NCBI GenBank assembly: GCA_032718475.1
Contig: JAUCBJ010000735.1
Coordinates: forward strand, 1 to 64,000
DNA: 64,000 nt
Reading direction: 5' to 3'
DNA from: Nemertoderma westbladi
Lineage: Eukaryota > Xenacoelomorpha > Nemertodermatida > Nemertodermatidae
The notes under the pieces were generated by a model that was not told the origin of the DNA, ran no database searches, and saw only the letters and a list, made by a program, of their open reading frames with translations. This document shows positions 52,119-61,381 of the stretch, one piece after another. The translations under genes were made by a program, and so were the position numbers. The stretch's first letter is position 1. Every line of letters begins with the position of its first letter.

Positions 52119-52195
52119 TCCCGACCAGGATTCGAACTTGTAACCTATCTGTAATGTAACCAACGCCTTAACCATCTGACCACTACGCCACGAGA
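52119..52195 (-). repeat. tRNA-derived SINE head / tRNA pseudogene
   Basis: On the minus strand CGTGGCGTAGTGGTCAGATG + GTTAAGGCG resembles an A box and AAGTTCGAATCC a B box, with an anticodon-arm-like middle. The acceptor arms pair at only about five of seven positions, so a pol III-derived SINE is likelier than a functional tRNA. Confidence 0.55.
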
Positions 52196-52736
52196 GTACC
52201 TAGGGGCTTTATGTGTACAAATATAAATAGGCAATATTACATTACTGTAACTTAATCAAAATGCGTCGGATTTTCGAAAGTTTTTACGTTAAAGTTAAAC
52301 TACATATGCTATCTTATAGTGAAATAATTCATCACCGCTCCATGAAAACAGTAAGTAAGACTGTTTTCACCAATCGAAATATAAAATGTTTACAAACTAC
52401 TTATAAATCTACTGGTAGGGCCTAAAATATAAAATATAATCACTATCTAATTATTGCATACTTAATATTGCAGATACGGCGTAAATACAATCGATCGTAC
52501 ATACAAATACAAATTTACTAATTAACTTTAGTGCCTAAAATACAAAAAAGGCTTTCGGTTATCAAGGTAAGCAAATTAAACAAATCAGAACAAATAAATC
52601 AAAACAAATCGAACAAATAATTGTAACTCTTTCAATAAATCTTTACATATTGTAAATATACATAATAAACTTCCACCAAATTAAATCAGTTCAAATATAA
52701 TATAAACACAATGCGCTAATAACTTTCAAATGAGTC
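52196..52736. other. Probable BEL-2 3' flank or LTR, unassigned
   Basis: AT-rich DNA after the last ORF of the second BEL/Pao element. Its 3' LTR should lie here or further left, but it cannot be placed because the partner LTR is outside the window. Confidence 0.4.
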
Positions 52737-55700
52737 TTAAAGGGTCCTCCTGACAAGCTTAAAAGTTCGTCCTACTGGTCTGGATATCTTCTCCTGAGCA
52801 CTAATTGCTAACGGTAGGCTCGCAAGCCTTCCTTTCCATATCTCGCTCCTCCAAACCCAACATTCAAACATAATGTCCAATATAAATATCCAAATATAAT
52901 ATCCAAATATAATATCCAAATATAATATCCAAATATAATATCCAAATATAATATCCAAATATAATATCCAAATATAATATCCAAATATAATATCCAAATA
53001 TAATATCCAAATCGGTAGGCTCGCAAGCCTTCCTTCTTCTCGCTTCCTATTCCTTCGCTGAGCGGGCTCGTCCACGTCCTCTAGTGCGATTGGGGGTGGT
53101 CGAGGTCGAACTGGGCTCGGACTTCGGCGTCGAGTCGTCGGTGGTTCCAAAACGCTAGGAAAGGGGACGACGGGAGTTTCGCACATCCATTGTGCGCTCA
53201 ATCCTCTAAATCCTCGTCCGATTCCAACTGTCGGCTTAACATCGGATCGAGTCTCCATAACGCTAGGAGGAAGTCGAAAGGGTGGGACTGTTCCATCCGC
53301 TGACACCTCGCTCTCTGACGTCGTTTGAATCCTAATGGGTTCAGGCAAAGCGTATCCTGTCCCTCCGCGTGGTTCTCTAGCAAGGGAAACCGTGCCCCGA
53401 GTCATCCGGATTTGCGACTTCGATGTCGTCCTCTCGGCGACATTTACTATCTTCTTTATCTCTTGTCCGGCCTTCTGGGCTTTGAGTATACGAAATTGCT
53501 GATCATCCTGTGGGTGACGCGTCTTCTCTATTAACGGCGTGGCCTTGAAGCCAGTCTCACGCAAAACGTCGGTCTCGTCTAGAATACACGAGCTTACGCG
53601 TTTGTGATAAAATGCGCTCCGGTATGCCCAAGCTATCGAATGCCAGGCTCCTCGATTCCGCTGTTCAACTCGCAGTTTATCGAATTCTCCGGCGGTAATC
53701 TTGTTCACCACAGTTTGAAAGTTCCAAGTATTCTTGTTGTCAGGGTGCTCTTGTAAGAAATAGTCCCGCTCAACTTTGAATCCACTGTCCAATGGCAATA
53801 TATCCAATACCTCCAACAATTCATCATACTGAGGCATAGCCGATACATATCCTTCCTTTGACATTATGAGAGGGTTTACGGCCCAAAATCCCAAATGTGC
53901 TCTCATAGGGAAGCGGCGTCGCTGCGTCGATACATGCTCGTCTGCTAGATCCTCCCAATGGTCGAATAATTGTCGAACGATTTTAACTGACATGTGCTCA
54001 TAGGGGATGTCTCTAAGTTGACATTCGGATGCCCTATGGCCCTTAATATTACAATAAGTACACTGCGCCACGAAATGCCAGCAAGTGTAGAAAGTGTGCG
54101 AACGTTGATCCCCGCACCATTTACATACTAAATCCGGTAGAGATATGTGCTTCGCTCCGCATTTCTTTGCGTGATGGCCAGTTGCTCCGCATCTGCCACA
54201 AATAGTGTTGGCAGGATACCAAACTCGCTCATAGATGAGATCTCCGATGGGGCGAGCGCTACCGTCCACGTGATAATTCTCATCATCCGGGTCAGTCGGT
54301 ATGTTCGTCTCCGTAGGTTGTACACAAACCATGGCATCGCTTTTCTCCAACTCGCGTATCTCAGTTCGCGTCTTCCTCGGAAGGTTCTCCTCTATCTCTA
54401 TGAGTTGCCGTAACGGTTCGTCTATTAGCGCCAACTCGGTCGGATCCACATCGTCGTGATGGGCGGTAGGCTCGCGAGCGTTCCAGGATCCTTCCGGGCG
54501 TTCGAATTCCGCGTGGCGTTCCCCGTCGTAGGGTACTAACGTTAACATCGACGGTCTGTCGACTAGACTTCCCGCGTGAGTGAGATAGACGTCCCTGAAA
54601 ACGCTAAGTCCCGCTCGCGTGAAAACTTCGCAGTACGCATCGGTGTTATAAAAGTGTTGGAGAAATCGTTGGAATACATCAGTATGCGTCCTTCCTCCCT
54701 CGTAAAAGGTATGTCCTTCGCCAAGACATAACGGGTGTCGATTTAGGGTTCTGGATACTACATCCGCGATGAAACAAACGTTAACCGAAGATTCTATCGC
54801 TAAATAGTATTGCAAGATTATCCGCGGAGGTGAAGTAATCACCCAATACACGCAACCTCGCCACTTCAACTGTGACTCGAACTCGTTTACGCCGGGGGTA
54901 TCTCCCTCTCCGTATACGTCCGTGTATTTGCTCCTCTTACTCTCCTTGTAATCCCAACTGAACATTAGATATGAGATATAACCCGTCCCAGTTTTTAGTG
55001 TGTTATACTCCCTAAAATATCCTTGCTCAATAGCCCAAAGCAACAATGGTCTAGTATCCACGTATGGCGTAGGCAATCGGTCCTCTTCCGTGGGCATCCC
55101 TGCAAAGTCGCTAATAAGGTCATCCCGTACACCGGATCCGATCTTGACGATGCTCTTATCCAACACAACGTCTCGCACGGCCTTTGGCAACATCCTAGCT
55201 TCTATGCTACAAGCCAGGTCCATGGATTTAACTATCCGTTTTATCATCGCGTGTCTTTGCGTCGTTCCTTCCGGCATAGGCATCTTCCTATCACTCCTCT
55301 GTCGGCTGAAGACATGTAACACGCCATCTGGTGCTCTAATCTGTATAGTCTTCGAAGTGAGGCTTTGCTGATGGCTTCCTCCTTCATTATCGTAAAACAT
55401 ATAACCATTCTCCTTCAGAGATCGGCTAGTCACGTCCCAATCGTCGAGTAAATCGTCGGTAGGGTTCCAAATTCTCCCAATCGACTTTTCATCATCGAAA
55501 CTAATAGGTTTACCGGTCCAATTGGTCGCGATATCGGTGTCGGTCTCAAACGTTCCAACTCCGATCCATAATCGAATCATCTTCGTCAGATATCCTCGCA
55601 AGATACAAGGTGCGATATCCGTCCCCGCGCGATCCACTTCTTTAAAGTCCGTAATATGTGGAGGCACGTTGCGTACGATTTTTTGAACTATTACTTTACG

Positions 55701-55970
55701 CAACTCGGCTGACTCTAACACATCACCGAAGGTAACCGATGGGAGGAAATCCAGGTTCGAGATGATCTCCGGGTGTTCAACTATAGGGATCTCGTAAGTT
55801 GTCTCCTTCCGGGTCGGTATACTAATAGGAAAACTAGTTGGTCTCGCAACCAGTACTATCGCTCCAGTAGAATGGGGCTGAGGTTCTCGCGTCATCTCGA
55901 CATGAGGTATCTGTAGTCTCTGCGACAAACGCTGAGCAAAGGTGATACTATCGAAGAGCTCGGGTGTCAT
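52737..55970 (-). CDS. BEL-2 accessory protein B-C: exonuclease-like domain fused to zinc knuckles
   Basis: 1077 residues, intact. Residues 190-410 carry the DEDD exonuclease-like pattern: MFYDNEGG (D194, E196) followed by KTIQIRAPDGVLHVF; IVKIGSGVRDDLISDF (Asp284) then YVDTRPLLLWA; and CFIADVVSRTL (Asp403). The usual Tyr/His four residues before the last Asp is not obvious. Three zinc fingers follow: CGRCGATGHHAKKC (591-604), CKWCGDQRSHTFYTC (616-630) and CTYCNIKGHRASEC (637-650). Then come a conserved 50-residue region, a Pro/Arg-rich tail and a short hydrophobic repeat from a 13-bp satellite. The protein starts inside the end of ORF A (23-nt overlap). Role unknown. Nucleic-acid processing is inferred. 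Confidence 0.78.
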   Translation of the reverse strand: MTPELFDSITFAQRLSQRLQIPHVEMTREPQPHSTGAIVLVARPTSFPISIPTRKETTYEIPIVEHPEIISNLDFLPSVTFGDVLESAELRKVIVQKIVRNVPPHITDFKEVDRAGTDIAPCILRGYLTKMIRLWIGVGTFETDTDIATNWTGKPISFDDEKSIGRIWNPTDDLLDDWDVTSRSLKENGYMFYDNEGGSHQQSLTSKTIQIRAPDGVLHVFSRQRSDRKMPMPEGTTQRHAMIKRIVKSMDLACSIEARMLPKAVRDVVLDKSIVKIGSGVRDDLISDFAGMPTEEDRLPTPYVDTRPLLLWAIEQGYFREYNTLKTGTGYISYLMFSWDYKESKRSKYTDVYGEGDTPGVNEFESQLKWRGCVYWVITSPPRIILQYYLAIESSVNVCFIADVVSRTLNRHPLCLGEGHTFYEGGRTHTDVFQRFLQHFYNTDAYCEVFTRAGLSVFRDVYLTHAGSLVDRPSMLTLVPYDGERHAEFERPEGSWNAREPTAHHDDVDPTELALIDEPLRQLIEIEENLPRKTRTEIRELEKSDAMVCVQPTETNIPTDPDDENYHVDGSARPIGDLIYERVWYPANTICGRCGATGHHAKKCGAKHISLPDLVCKWCGDQRSHTFYTCWHFVAQCTYCNIKGHRASECQLRDIPYEHMSVKIVRQLFDHWEDLADEHVSTQRRRFPMRAHLGFWAVNPLIMSKEGYVSAMPQYDELLEVLDILPLDSGFKVERDYFLQEHPDNKNTWNFQTVVNKITAGEFDKLRVEQRNRGAWHSIAWAYRSAFYHKRVSSCILDETDVLRETGFKATPLIEKTRHPQDDQQFRILKAQKAGQEIKKIVNVAERTTSKSQIRMTRGTVSLAREPRGGTGYALPEPIRIQTTSESEVSADGTVPPFRLPPSVMETRSDVKPTVGIGRGFRGLSAQWMCETPVVPFPSVLEPPTTRRRSPSPVRPRPPPIALEDVDEPAQRRNRKREEGRLASLPIWILYLDIIFGYYIWILYLDIIFGYYIWILYLDIIFGYYIWIFILDIMFECWVWRSEIWKGRLASLPLAISAQEKISRPVGRTFKLVRRTL
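52813..52832 (-). repeat. 20-nt hairpin repeat, copy 1
   Basis: Plus strand GGTAGGCTCGCAAGCCTTCC. Arms of 8 nt with one mismatch and a 4-nt loop. Read as GRLASLP in the B-C protein, just after the 13-bp satellite. Confidence 0.85.
52867..53012 (-). repeat. 13-bp satellite coding a hydrophobic repeat
   Basis: About eleven units of AATATAATATCCA. Three units (39 nt) code for 13 residues, so the same hydrophobic peptide (WILYLDIIFGYYI) repeats about four times. Hairpin copies 1 and 2 bracket it. Confidence 0.9.
53014..53033 (-). repeat. 20-nt hairpin repeat, copy 2
   Basis: Same 20-mer as copy 1. GRLASLP in frame, immediately before the satellite-coded segment. Confidence 0.85.
54465..54484 (-). 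repeat. 20-nt hairpin repeat, copy 3 (variant)
   Basis: GGTAGGCTCGCGAGCGTTCC. It is read in another frame, as NAREPT, between the exonuclease-like region and the zinc fingers. Confidence 0.75.
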
Positions 55971-56766
55971 CTCCTTGGGTTCGGTTTGATCGTGGGATAT
56001 CCAATAGAATGGTAGGCTCGCGAGCCTTCCGCCGAACTCCTCGATCTCGCCTTTCTTCCCGTTTCTCTTGTGTCGACTTATTAGACTCGTCCACTACCAT
56101 GCTGTAGACGTCTGGTTCGACTAATTTGGGTTCGTAAATAACGATCTCACCCGCGTTCGGTCCACTCATTTTAAACGAATGATACGGATTTGTCAAAGGG
56201 TATCCGCCTTCTTGGTAACGTAGACTTTGGTGGTGTGAACATCGCGCTAATATCGGCTCGGGGTTCTCCGAGTTCAACCGCATAGGAATTGCGTTGTCTT
56301 GCTCGCGCATACATGCTCCACATTTATAAAACAGTTTGTATATGGAGAACGCGTCCTTGGTCTCTGGATCCGCTCCTCGAGCGCGTCTATAAAGATGCAT
56401 TCCTTCAAATTCGTCTCTAGCTGCGGGTAAGGGTTCATTTACTGTCAAATATTGCAGCGTATGATACAATCGGCGTATTTCGGTGTCTGGATCCTCGCAA
56501 ATGTCGCTAGCGTCGCATAACGCATCGTAGGGATATAACGCATTGAACTCCGCGCGTAATTCCTCCGTTCTTTTGTTGTATGCGTCCAACCGCTGTCGCG
56601 TAACATTCGGGGCCGCCTTGGATTTAGCGAGCTTGGCCGTACTCCTAGCCATACTCTCCACTCCAAACACACTAAAGTTTTTAGCTCCATAAAGATTGAA
56701 TGGTGCCTGGTGCTCTTGTTCTTGCGTAAACCCTTGACATAACTCTTTATACATCTTCTCCGCCAT
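55948..56766 (-). CDS. BEL-2 accessory ORF A: zinc-ribbon protein
   Basis: 272 residues, intact. The core at 92-190 matches BEL-1 ORF A: DP..EIRRLYHTLQYLTVNEPLP, D.FEGM, then KCGAC ... ARCSHH (C149, C152, C176, H179), a likely zinc site. Much shorter than the BEL-1 version, since the long C-terminal coiled coil is absent. Its 3' end overlaps the B-C start by 23 nt in a different frame. A hairpin copy lies in its last 30 codons. Function unknown. Confidence 0.75.
   Translation of the reverse strand: MAEKMYKELCQGFTQEQEHQAPFNLYGAKNFSVFGVESMARSTAKLAKSKAAPNVTRQRLDAYNKRTEELRAEFNALYPYDALCDASDICEDPDTEIRRLYHTLQYLTVNEPLPAARDEFEGMHLYRRARGADPETKDAFSIYKLFYKCGACMREQDNAIPMRLNSENPEPILARCSHHQSLRYQEGGYPLTNPYHSFKMSGPNAGEIVIYEPKLVEPDVYSMVVDESNKSTQEKREERRDRGVRRKAREPTILLDIPRSNRTQGDDTRALR
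56011..56030 (-). repeat. 20-nt hairpin repeat, copy 4
   Basis: GGTAGGCTCGCGAGCCTTCC, read as KAREPT in ORF A. The loop base differs from copy 1 (CGCG for CGCA). Confidence 0.85.
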
Positions 56767-57494
56767 CGTATATGAATATATATGTGGTTACATATCGTTA
56801 CGTTTCTACTAGATGAAGCACAAAATAGAGGTTAGATGTGAGGTGACTTAGAGTTTGTCGGCTTTTGGCTCAACTCTGCTCTAAACCCCAACCCATTTGC
56901 CTAATGATTTCGGGTTCGCGTGATTTTGCACTGGCTCCTAATCCAAAAAATGTGCCGATAAAAAACGAATTCCGGGTAAACTAGCCTTTTAATTTCACCT
57001 TTTAATTTCCCATGCTACATTCCCCAAGAAAATAGTGCAGTCGAGAATTAATTGGTCTAAATAATAGTAGACACGACTACGTAGAACAAGGCCGATTTTC
57101 TTTTCCAAAAAAAAATTTTTCGGTAGGCTCGCAAGCCTTCCATCCGCTCTTGTCCTCCCCAATTTTAATTTTTATCTAGCTGTATTCTAGAATTTGCTTT
57201 CACTGGAGAATCGTTTTTCTTAAATTTAAATCCAAATAAATGGATTTGTCTAATAATTTTTGAAAAATTGTCTCACTTGTGGGTTCCAAGTGGAATTCCA
57301 TTCCTACTGTACACACAATCCCGCTCCTATGTGATACATAAGGGTACTACCCTCCATGTTCACGTATAAAGACAATGGAATTCCACTGCTGTCTCTATCT
57401 ACAGTGAAGAGGATTACAAATGCACGTACAGTAATACAAATACAAATAATTAAAATACAGTAGGTCTATGTGGCGGCCAATCAAGGTCCCACAT
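56767..57494 (-). other. BEL-2 pol-accessory gap
   Basis: 728 bp without ORFs between integrase end and ORF A, the counterpart of 31937-33568 in BEL-1. It contains hairpin copy 5. Confidence 0.6.
57122..57141 (-). repeat. 20-nt hairpin repeat, copy 5
   Basis: Perfect copy of the commonest form, in non-coding DNA. This shows that the repeat does not need to be translated. Confidence 0.85.
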
Positions 57495-57917
57495 CTATTT
57501 ACTAATATTGGGTGGAGATTTGTAGTCTCCTGTCTCGTTTCTAGTCTCTTCAAGGAGTACGAGACGTTGTACAGGCCTATCTACGGTACGTCCGTCGATA
57601 GTCCTTACAGTAACTGTCCTCACTACACCAGATGTAGGGTGCGTGGTCAAAATGACTCCAGTCAACCAAAACCGTCTTTTCAGATTAGCTTCAGCCAATA
57701 AAACATGGTCACCACGTCTTAAACATCGGGTATTTAGATACCAAGAGGTTCTGGTTGAAATAGAGGGCAAATAATATTTCTGCCATATTTCCCAGAATTT
57801 ATTTGCAAGTAATTGAGTGATTTTCCAAGCCTTGTTGCCGTATCCGTCACTATCAACGGGTACCGAAATGGGCAACAATGTCGTTGGCGCCTGCATAAGC
57901 AGGTGCGCTGGTGTCAA
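57495..57917 (-). pseudogene. BEL-2 integrase C-terminal part
   Basis: 140 residues: LTPAHLLMQAP, WYLNTRCLRRGDHVLLAEAN and TSGVVRTVTVRTIDGRTVDR, typical of the end of BEL/Pao integrases. It is separated from the core by a frameshift at about 57930-57950. Confidence 0.88.
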
Positions 57918-59054
57918 GGCAAACTGTACGTCGTTATTGTCTGGGATCAGAGCGATCGGTTTAAGATTGCTTCGATTTCTATTAGTAACGTCGTCAGTTG
58001 GTCGTCTGTCAATATGTGTTGCGTCGGTAGGACTTTAGCCATAGCTGTCTTAATTGAGCCAATCAGCCTTTCCCAAACGCCGCCTCTCCACGGACTGTCA
58101 GGAGTGTTGAAATTCCAAACAATACGGTGAGGACGCAGTTCCTCGGAAATCTGGTTTTGGTCCAACTTTCTCAAAGCTCTGGTTATCTCGTTTCGTGCAC
58201 CCACAAAGTTTGTCCCTTGGTCGCAGTAAATGGATTTGACCAATCCACGTCTAGCGATAAATCGCCGTAAGGCTAGGATAAAGGCATTGGTGGTCAAATC
58301 TGTCACTCGCTCTATATGGACAGCTCTGCTGGCCATGCAAGTGAAGATCAATCCCCAACGTTTTACCTGTACCCTTCCGCGTTTCGCGATTATGGGTCCA
58401 AAACAGTCTATCCCTGTCTCAGTGAAAGGGGGTCTAAACGCCTGTAATCTAGCTAATGGTAGTTCACTCATTTCTTGGTGTCCTATCCTCGCGTGCACCT
58501 TCTTACAAATCATACAGTTCCGTGTTACCGAACTCAGTGCCTTACTAGGTCTAATCAGTACAAACCTCGAGCGTAAGTGTGATAGACAGTGGTGTCTACC
58601 CACGTGTTTGAGTTGTACATGTGCGTCCAGTATCATAGGGCGCTGTAATTCATGGTGTTGTGGTATGATGATAGGATACCTAAAGTCAAGTGCAAAGTCG
58701 ATGTTTTGGAGTCTGGACTTGTGACAAAGTAAGCCCCGGTAAATAATCGGACTCCAACTCAAAATCGGTGAAGACTTAATCTGTTTACCTTGTTTGATCG
58801 CTGTGAACTCTCGTGCGAAATATCGCAATTGATAATGTCGAATGATATCAACTTCACAGTGGCCAACTTCCTTTAAGGTAAGTCTTCTAGGAAAGTCGCG
58901 TTTGCCTCTGGCATATTGTCTCAATCGTTTGAGCCATGCTAACTTGCGGCACGCATCAGTCCATGATCTAGTTAGGTTCACTATCCTGTCAATGTAAGTG
59001 TTAGTGACGTCATCAGGTAAGGTGTAGTCGTAGTGTGGATACTTGTCTGGACTT

Positions 59055-59074
59055 GGTAGGCCCACGGGCCTTCC
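59055..59074 (-). repeat. 20-nt hairpin repeat, copy 6 (diverged)
   Basis: GGTAGGCCCACGGGCCTTCC. Changes in one arm (GGCT to GGCC) are matched in the other (AGCC to GGCC), so pairing is kept. Read GRPVGLP. Confidence 0.7.
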
Positions 59075-59352
59075 GGTAGGTTTGTCTGAGTCCCCAAGTA
59101 CGTCAATCTTTACGGTCTTACCTTTACCGTCCGCACCTAATGTGTCGACTGGCAGTAACGGTTTCAACTCTACAGTGTCAGTGTGTTCCTGTGAGCCTGT
59201 AAGCTTCCTAACCTTAGTCACACGTTTACCTGTAGGTAGGTCAAGTACTTTCTTTGAGCGGAGTGTGATCGCTGTGGCCACACCTTTGTCGTCCAAAGAA
59301 GTCAAATTCGGTAAGTCTCTAAAGGTCCGCTCCAATGGGTCTTTTAGTGGAG

Positions 59353-59755
59353 TATCTAGTAGACAGTCTGGTGAAGCGTCCGGTGAACAGTCTGGCGAGA
59401 CGTCTGGTGAGACATAGCGCGGAACTTCCAGCGAAATGTCTTGTCGTCGGTCCCAAAGTCTGTCTGGCGTAACTTCCGTCAGAAAGTCTGGTTCAAAGTC
59501 TGGTGGACAGTCTGTCGAGATGTCTGGTGGAAAGTCTGGTGAGACGTCCGGTAGACATTCTGTCGAGAGTTCCATCAAACAATCTGGCAAACAATCCGGA
59601 GAACAATCTGGTGTTGCTTCTGGTGAATAGTCTGGCGAGTGATCTGGTGAACAATCCGGCGAAACGTCTGGTGAAATCTCCCGCGGAACATCCGGCGAAG
59701 GATTCGTACAAGCGTCTGGTCGAATGTCTGGTGAGACGTCTGGCGTAATGTCAGG
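59353..59755 (-). repeat. 12-bp-based repeat coding SPD(C/V) peptides
   Basis: Variants of a 12-nt unit (TCTGGTGAACAG on the plus strand) code for about 30 tandem PD tetrapeptides such as SPDC, SPDV and PPDF between RNase H and integrase. Confidence 0.85.
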
Positions 59756-60034
59756 TCTGGCATCCAGGTCATCAGATTTCGTCCGTCCTTTTTTCCTCTT
59801 GACCTTGGCGTTGGCTTTCGCTTTAGACTTGACAACCTTGTCGATTTTTATCTCGGCACCCTCTGGTATGGTGTTGGTTGTCGCGTCGAATAACGGTGGC
59901 CATTCGTCTGATGGTCGCTGTAGGAAATCGGGTCCTCTAAACCAAAAGGATTTATTGTCCGGTTTACAAAAGTCAAGCGGTTGCATCCCCCGTGACGCGA
60001 TGTCAGCTGGGTTCAGCTTCCCTGGACAGTGACG

Positions 60035-60988
60035 TCAATCTTGTTTGAGCGACCGGTCAGGTATTTCAGCCCGTCTGTTGGCTACGAAAGTCTTGAACTC
60101 AAACGCTTTGTTGTTTATGTACCAAAGTACCAACGTCGCATCCATCCAATATGTGACCTTCAAGTTAGCCTCCAGCTCGCATTGAACTAGACTGACAATA
60201 TCGGTGGATATCGTCCCGGCTTGCAGCTCCCCACGAGGTACAGTCATATACTTCAATGGCATTGTTCTAGCCCTTGAAGTAACGAGAGATACATCGTAGC
60301 TGTCCGATTTCACTTGTCGTCTAAGGTATAAAGTAACCCCCAATCCATCCTTGCTAGCGTCACTAAAGCTGTGAAGCTCTAAATCGGCAGGAAAGGTGGT
60401 TTGCAAAGGAAAGTATACCCTCGGTATGGTATATTCTTGTAGGAACGTCAGTTGGGCTTCCCAGTCCCTCCATCGCTCAGCTAACTTTTCTGGGATGGGA
60501 TTGTCCCATTCCAGTCCGGCTTGCCAAATGCTGCGGAGTATGATCCTGGCATGTAGGATCACTGGACTAATGAAACACAATGGGTCATACAATCGACTCA
60601 TGGTCGATAAGCAAGTCCTCTTAGTGAGAGGTCTAGTCTGGTCGTTGGACCTTACACGTACCCTAAAGTTGTCCGTGTTAGGGTCCCAACTAAGTCCTAA
60701 TACTTTGGTCGTCGGCAGAGGTTCTAGGTCTAAGTCCAAGTCACCTCCACTGCGATCCATCGGGTCAAATGAGTTCACCAGCTCGGGTTCGTTGGAAGCG
60801 AACTTCGTCAGGTGAAATCCGCCCTCGGCGAGACAATCCTGGAGTTGGTGTGCTACGGTTGTAGCGCGCTCCAAGGTGTCACAACTCTTGAGGCCGTCAT
60901 CCACGTAGAAATCTCGTTCCACGGTCCGAACTACTTCTGGGTCAAATTGGTCTCGTCTGTCTAATGCGGTCTGCTTTAATGCGTACAT
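60035..60988 (-). pseudogene. BEL-2 RT C-terminal half and RNase H
   Basis: RT active site RDFYVDDGLKS, then LTKFASNEPEL, TKVLGLSWDP and YDPLCFISPV. RNase H follows with LHSFSDASKDGLGVTLYL, VPRGELQAG and YWMDATLVLWYI. Framed by a TGA on each side (61024-61022 upstream, about 60037 downstream), all in the same frame, so only point mutations separate the pieces. Confidence 0.9.
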
Positions 60989-61021
60989 GGTGCAGTTGGG
61001 GCTGTCCCTGGCTCCGAATAC

Positions 61022-61381
61022 TCATACCTGCATTTGGTAAGTTTCTGGCGGAAGTTGTAAGTTTCCATCCGGATACCAAAGAAACCTCAAGCTGTCCCTG
61101 TCCCGCTCCAAAGCCTTAACCTGGTGAAACATGGCCTCTACGTCACAGGTGAAAGCCACTTTGCGTTGTCTAAAACGCATTAGGACTCCCATGAGGTAAT
61201 TGTTCATATTCGGCCCGTCCATCAGTTCGCTATTCATAGACATCCCTTGGTAAAGCGCGGCGCAGTCATTGACTACACGCACCTTGCCAGGTTTGTCCGG
61301 GTGTCGAACAAAATGATGTGGCAGGTAATATGTCTGGTCTGTGGTTACCTCGGGATTTAACATCCTAATGGCGTATCCCTT
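61022..61381 (-). pseudogene. BEL-2 RT N-terminal half
   Basis: TYYLPHHFVRHPDKPGKVR, VVNDCAA, SMNSELMDGPNMNNYLMG and FTCDVEAMFHQV, all BEL/Pao RT landmarks. Same frame as Gag-protease but separated from it by a single TAA (61384-61382). Confidence 0.9.

Larger units (their letters stand above)
57947..59986 (-). pseudogene. BEL-2 integrase with inserted PD-repeat region
   Basis: 679-residue frame. Starts at the end of RNase H (DNKSFWFRGPDFLQRP). A basic patch (KSKAKANAKVKRKKGRTK) is followed by residues 78-211, made of short (S/T)PD repeats, then the integrase zinc domain (HVGRHHCLSHL...CMICKKVH) and catalytic core with D-D-E in TGIDCFGPI, YCDQGTNFVGARNE and PWRGGVWERL. The frame joins upstream to RT/RNase H through one TGA at 60037 that replaces the usual Trp of the W-RH motif. 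Confidence 0.88.

Noticed and set aside
52119-52195. Functional tRNA gene
   Set aside because: The A and B boxes are recognisable but the acceptor stem pairs poorly. A SINE head is more likely. The same applies to 24150-24225.
59043-59835. Plus-strand and second minus-frame ORFs over the PD repeat
   Set aside because: They are shadows of the 12-bp repeat, which is open in several frames. Integrase homology fixes the true frame.
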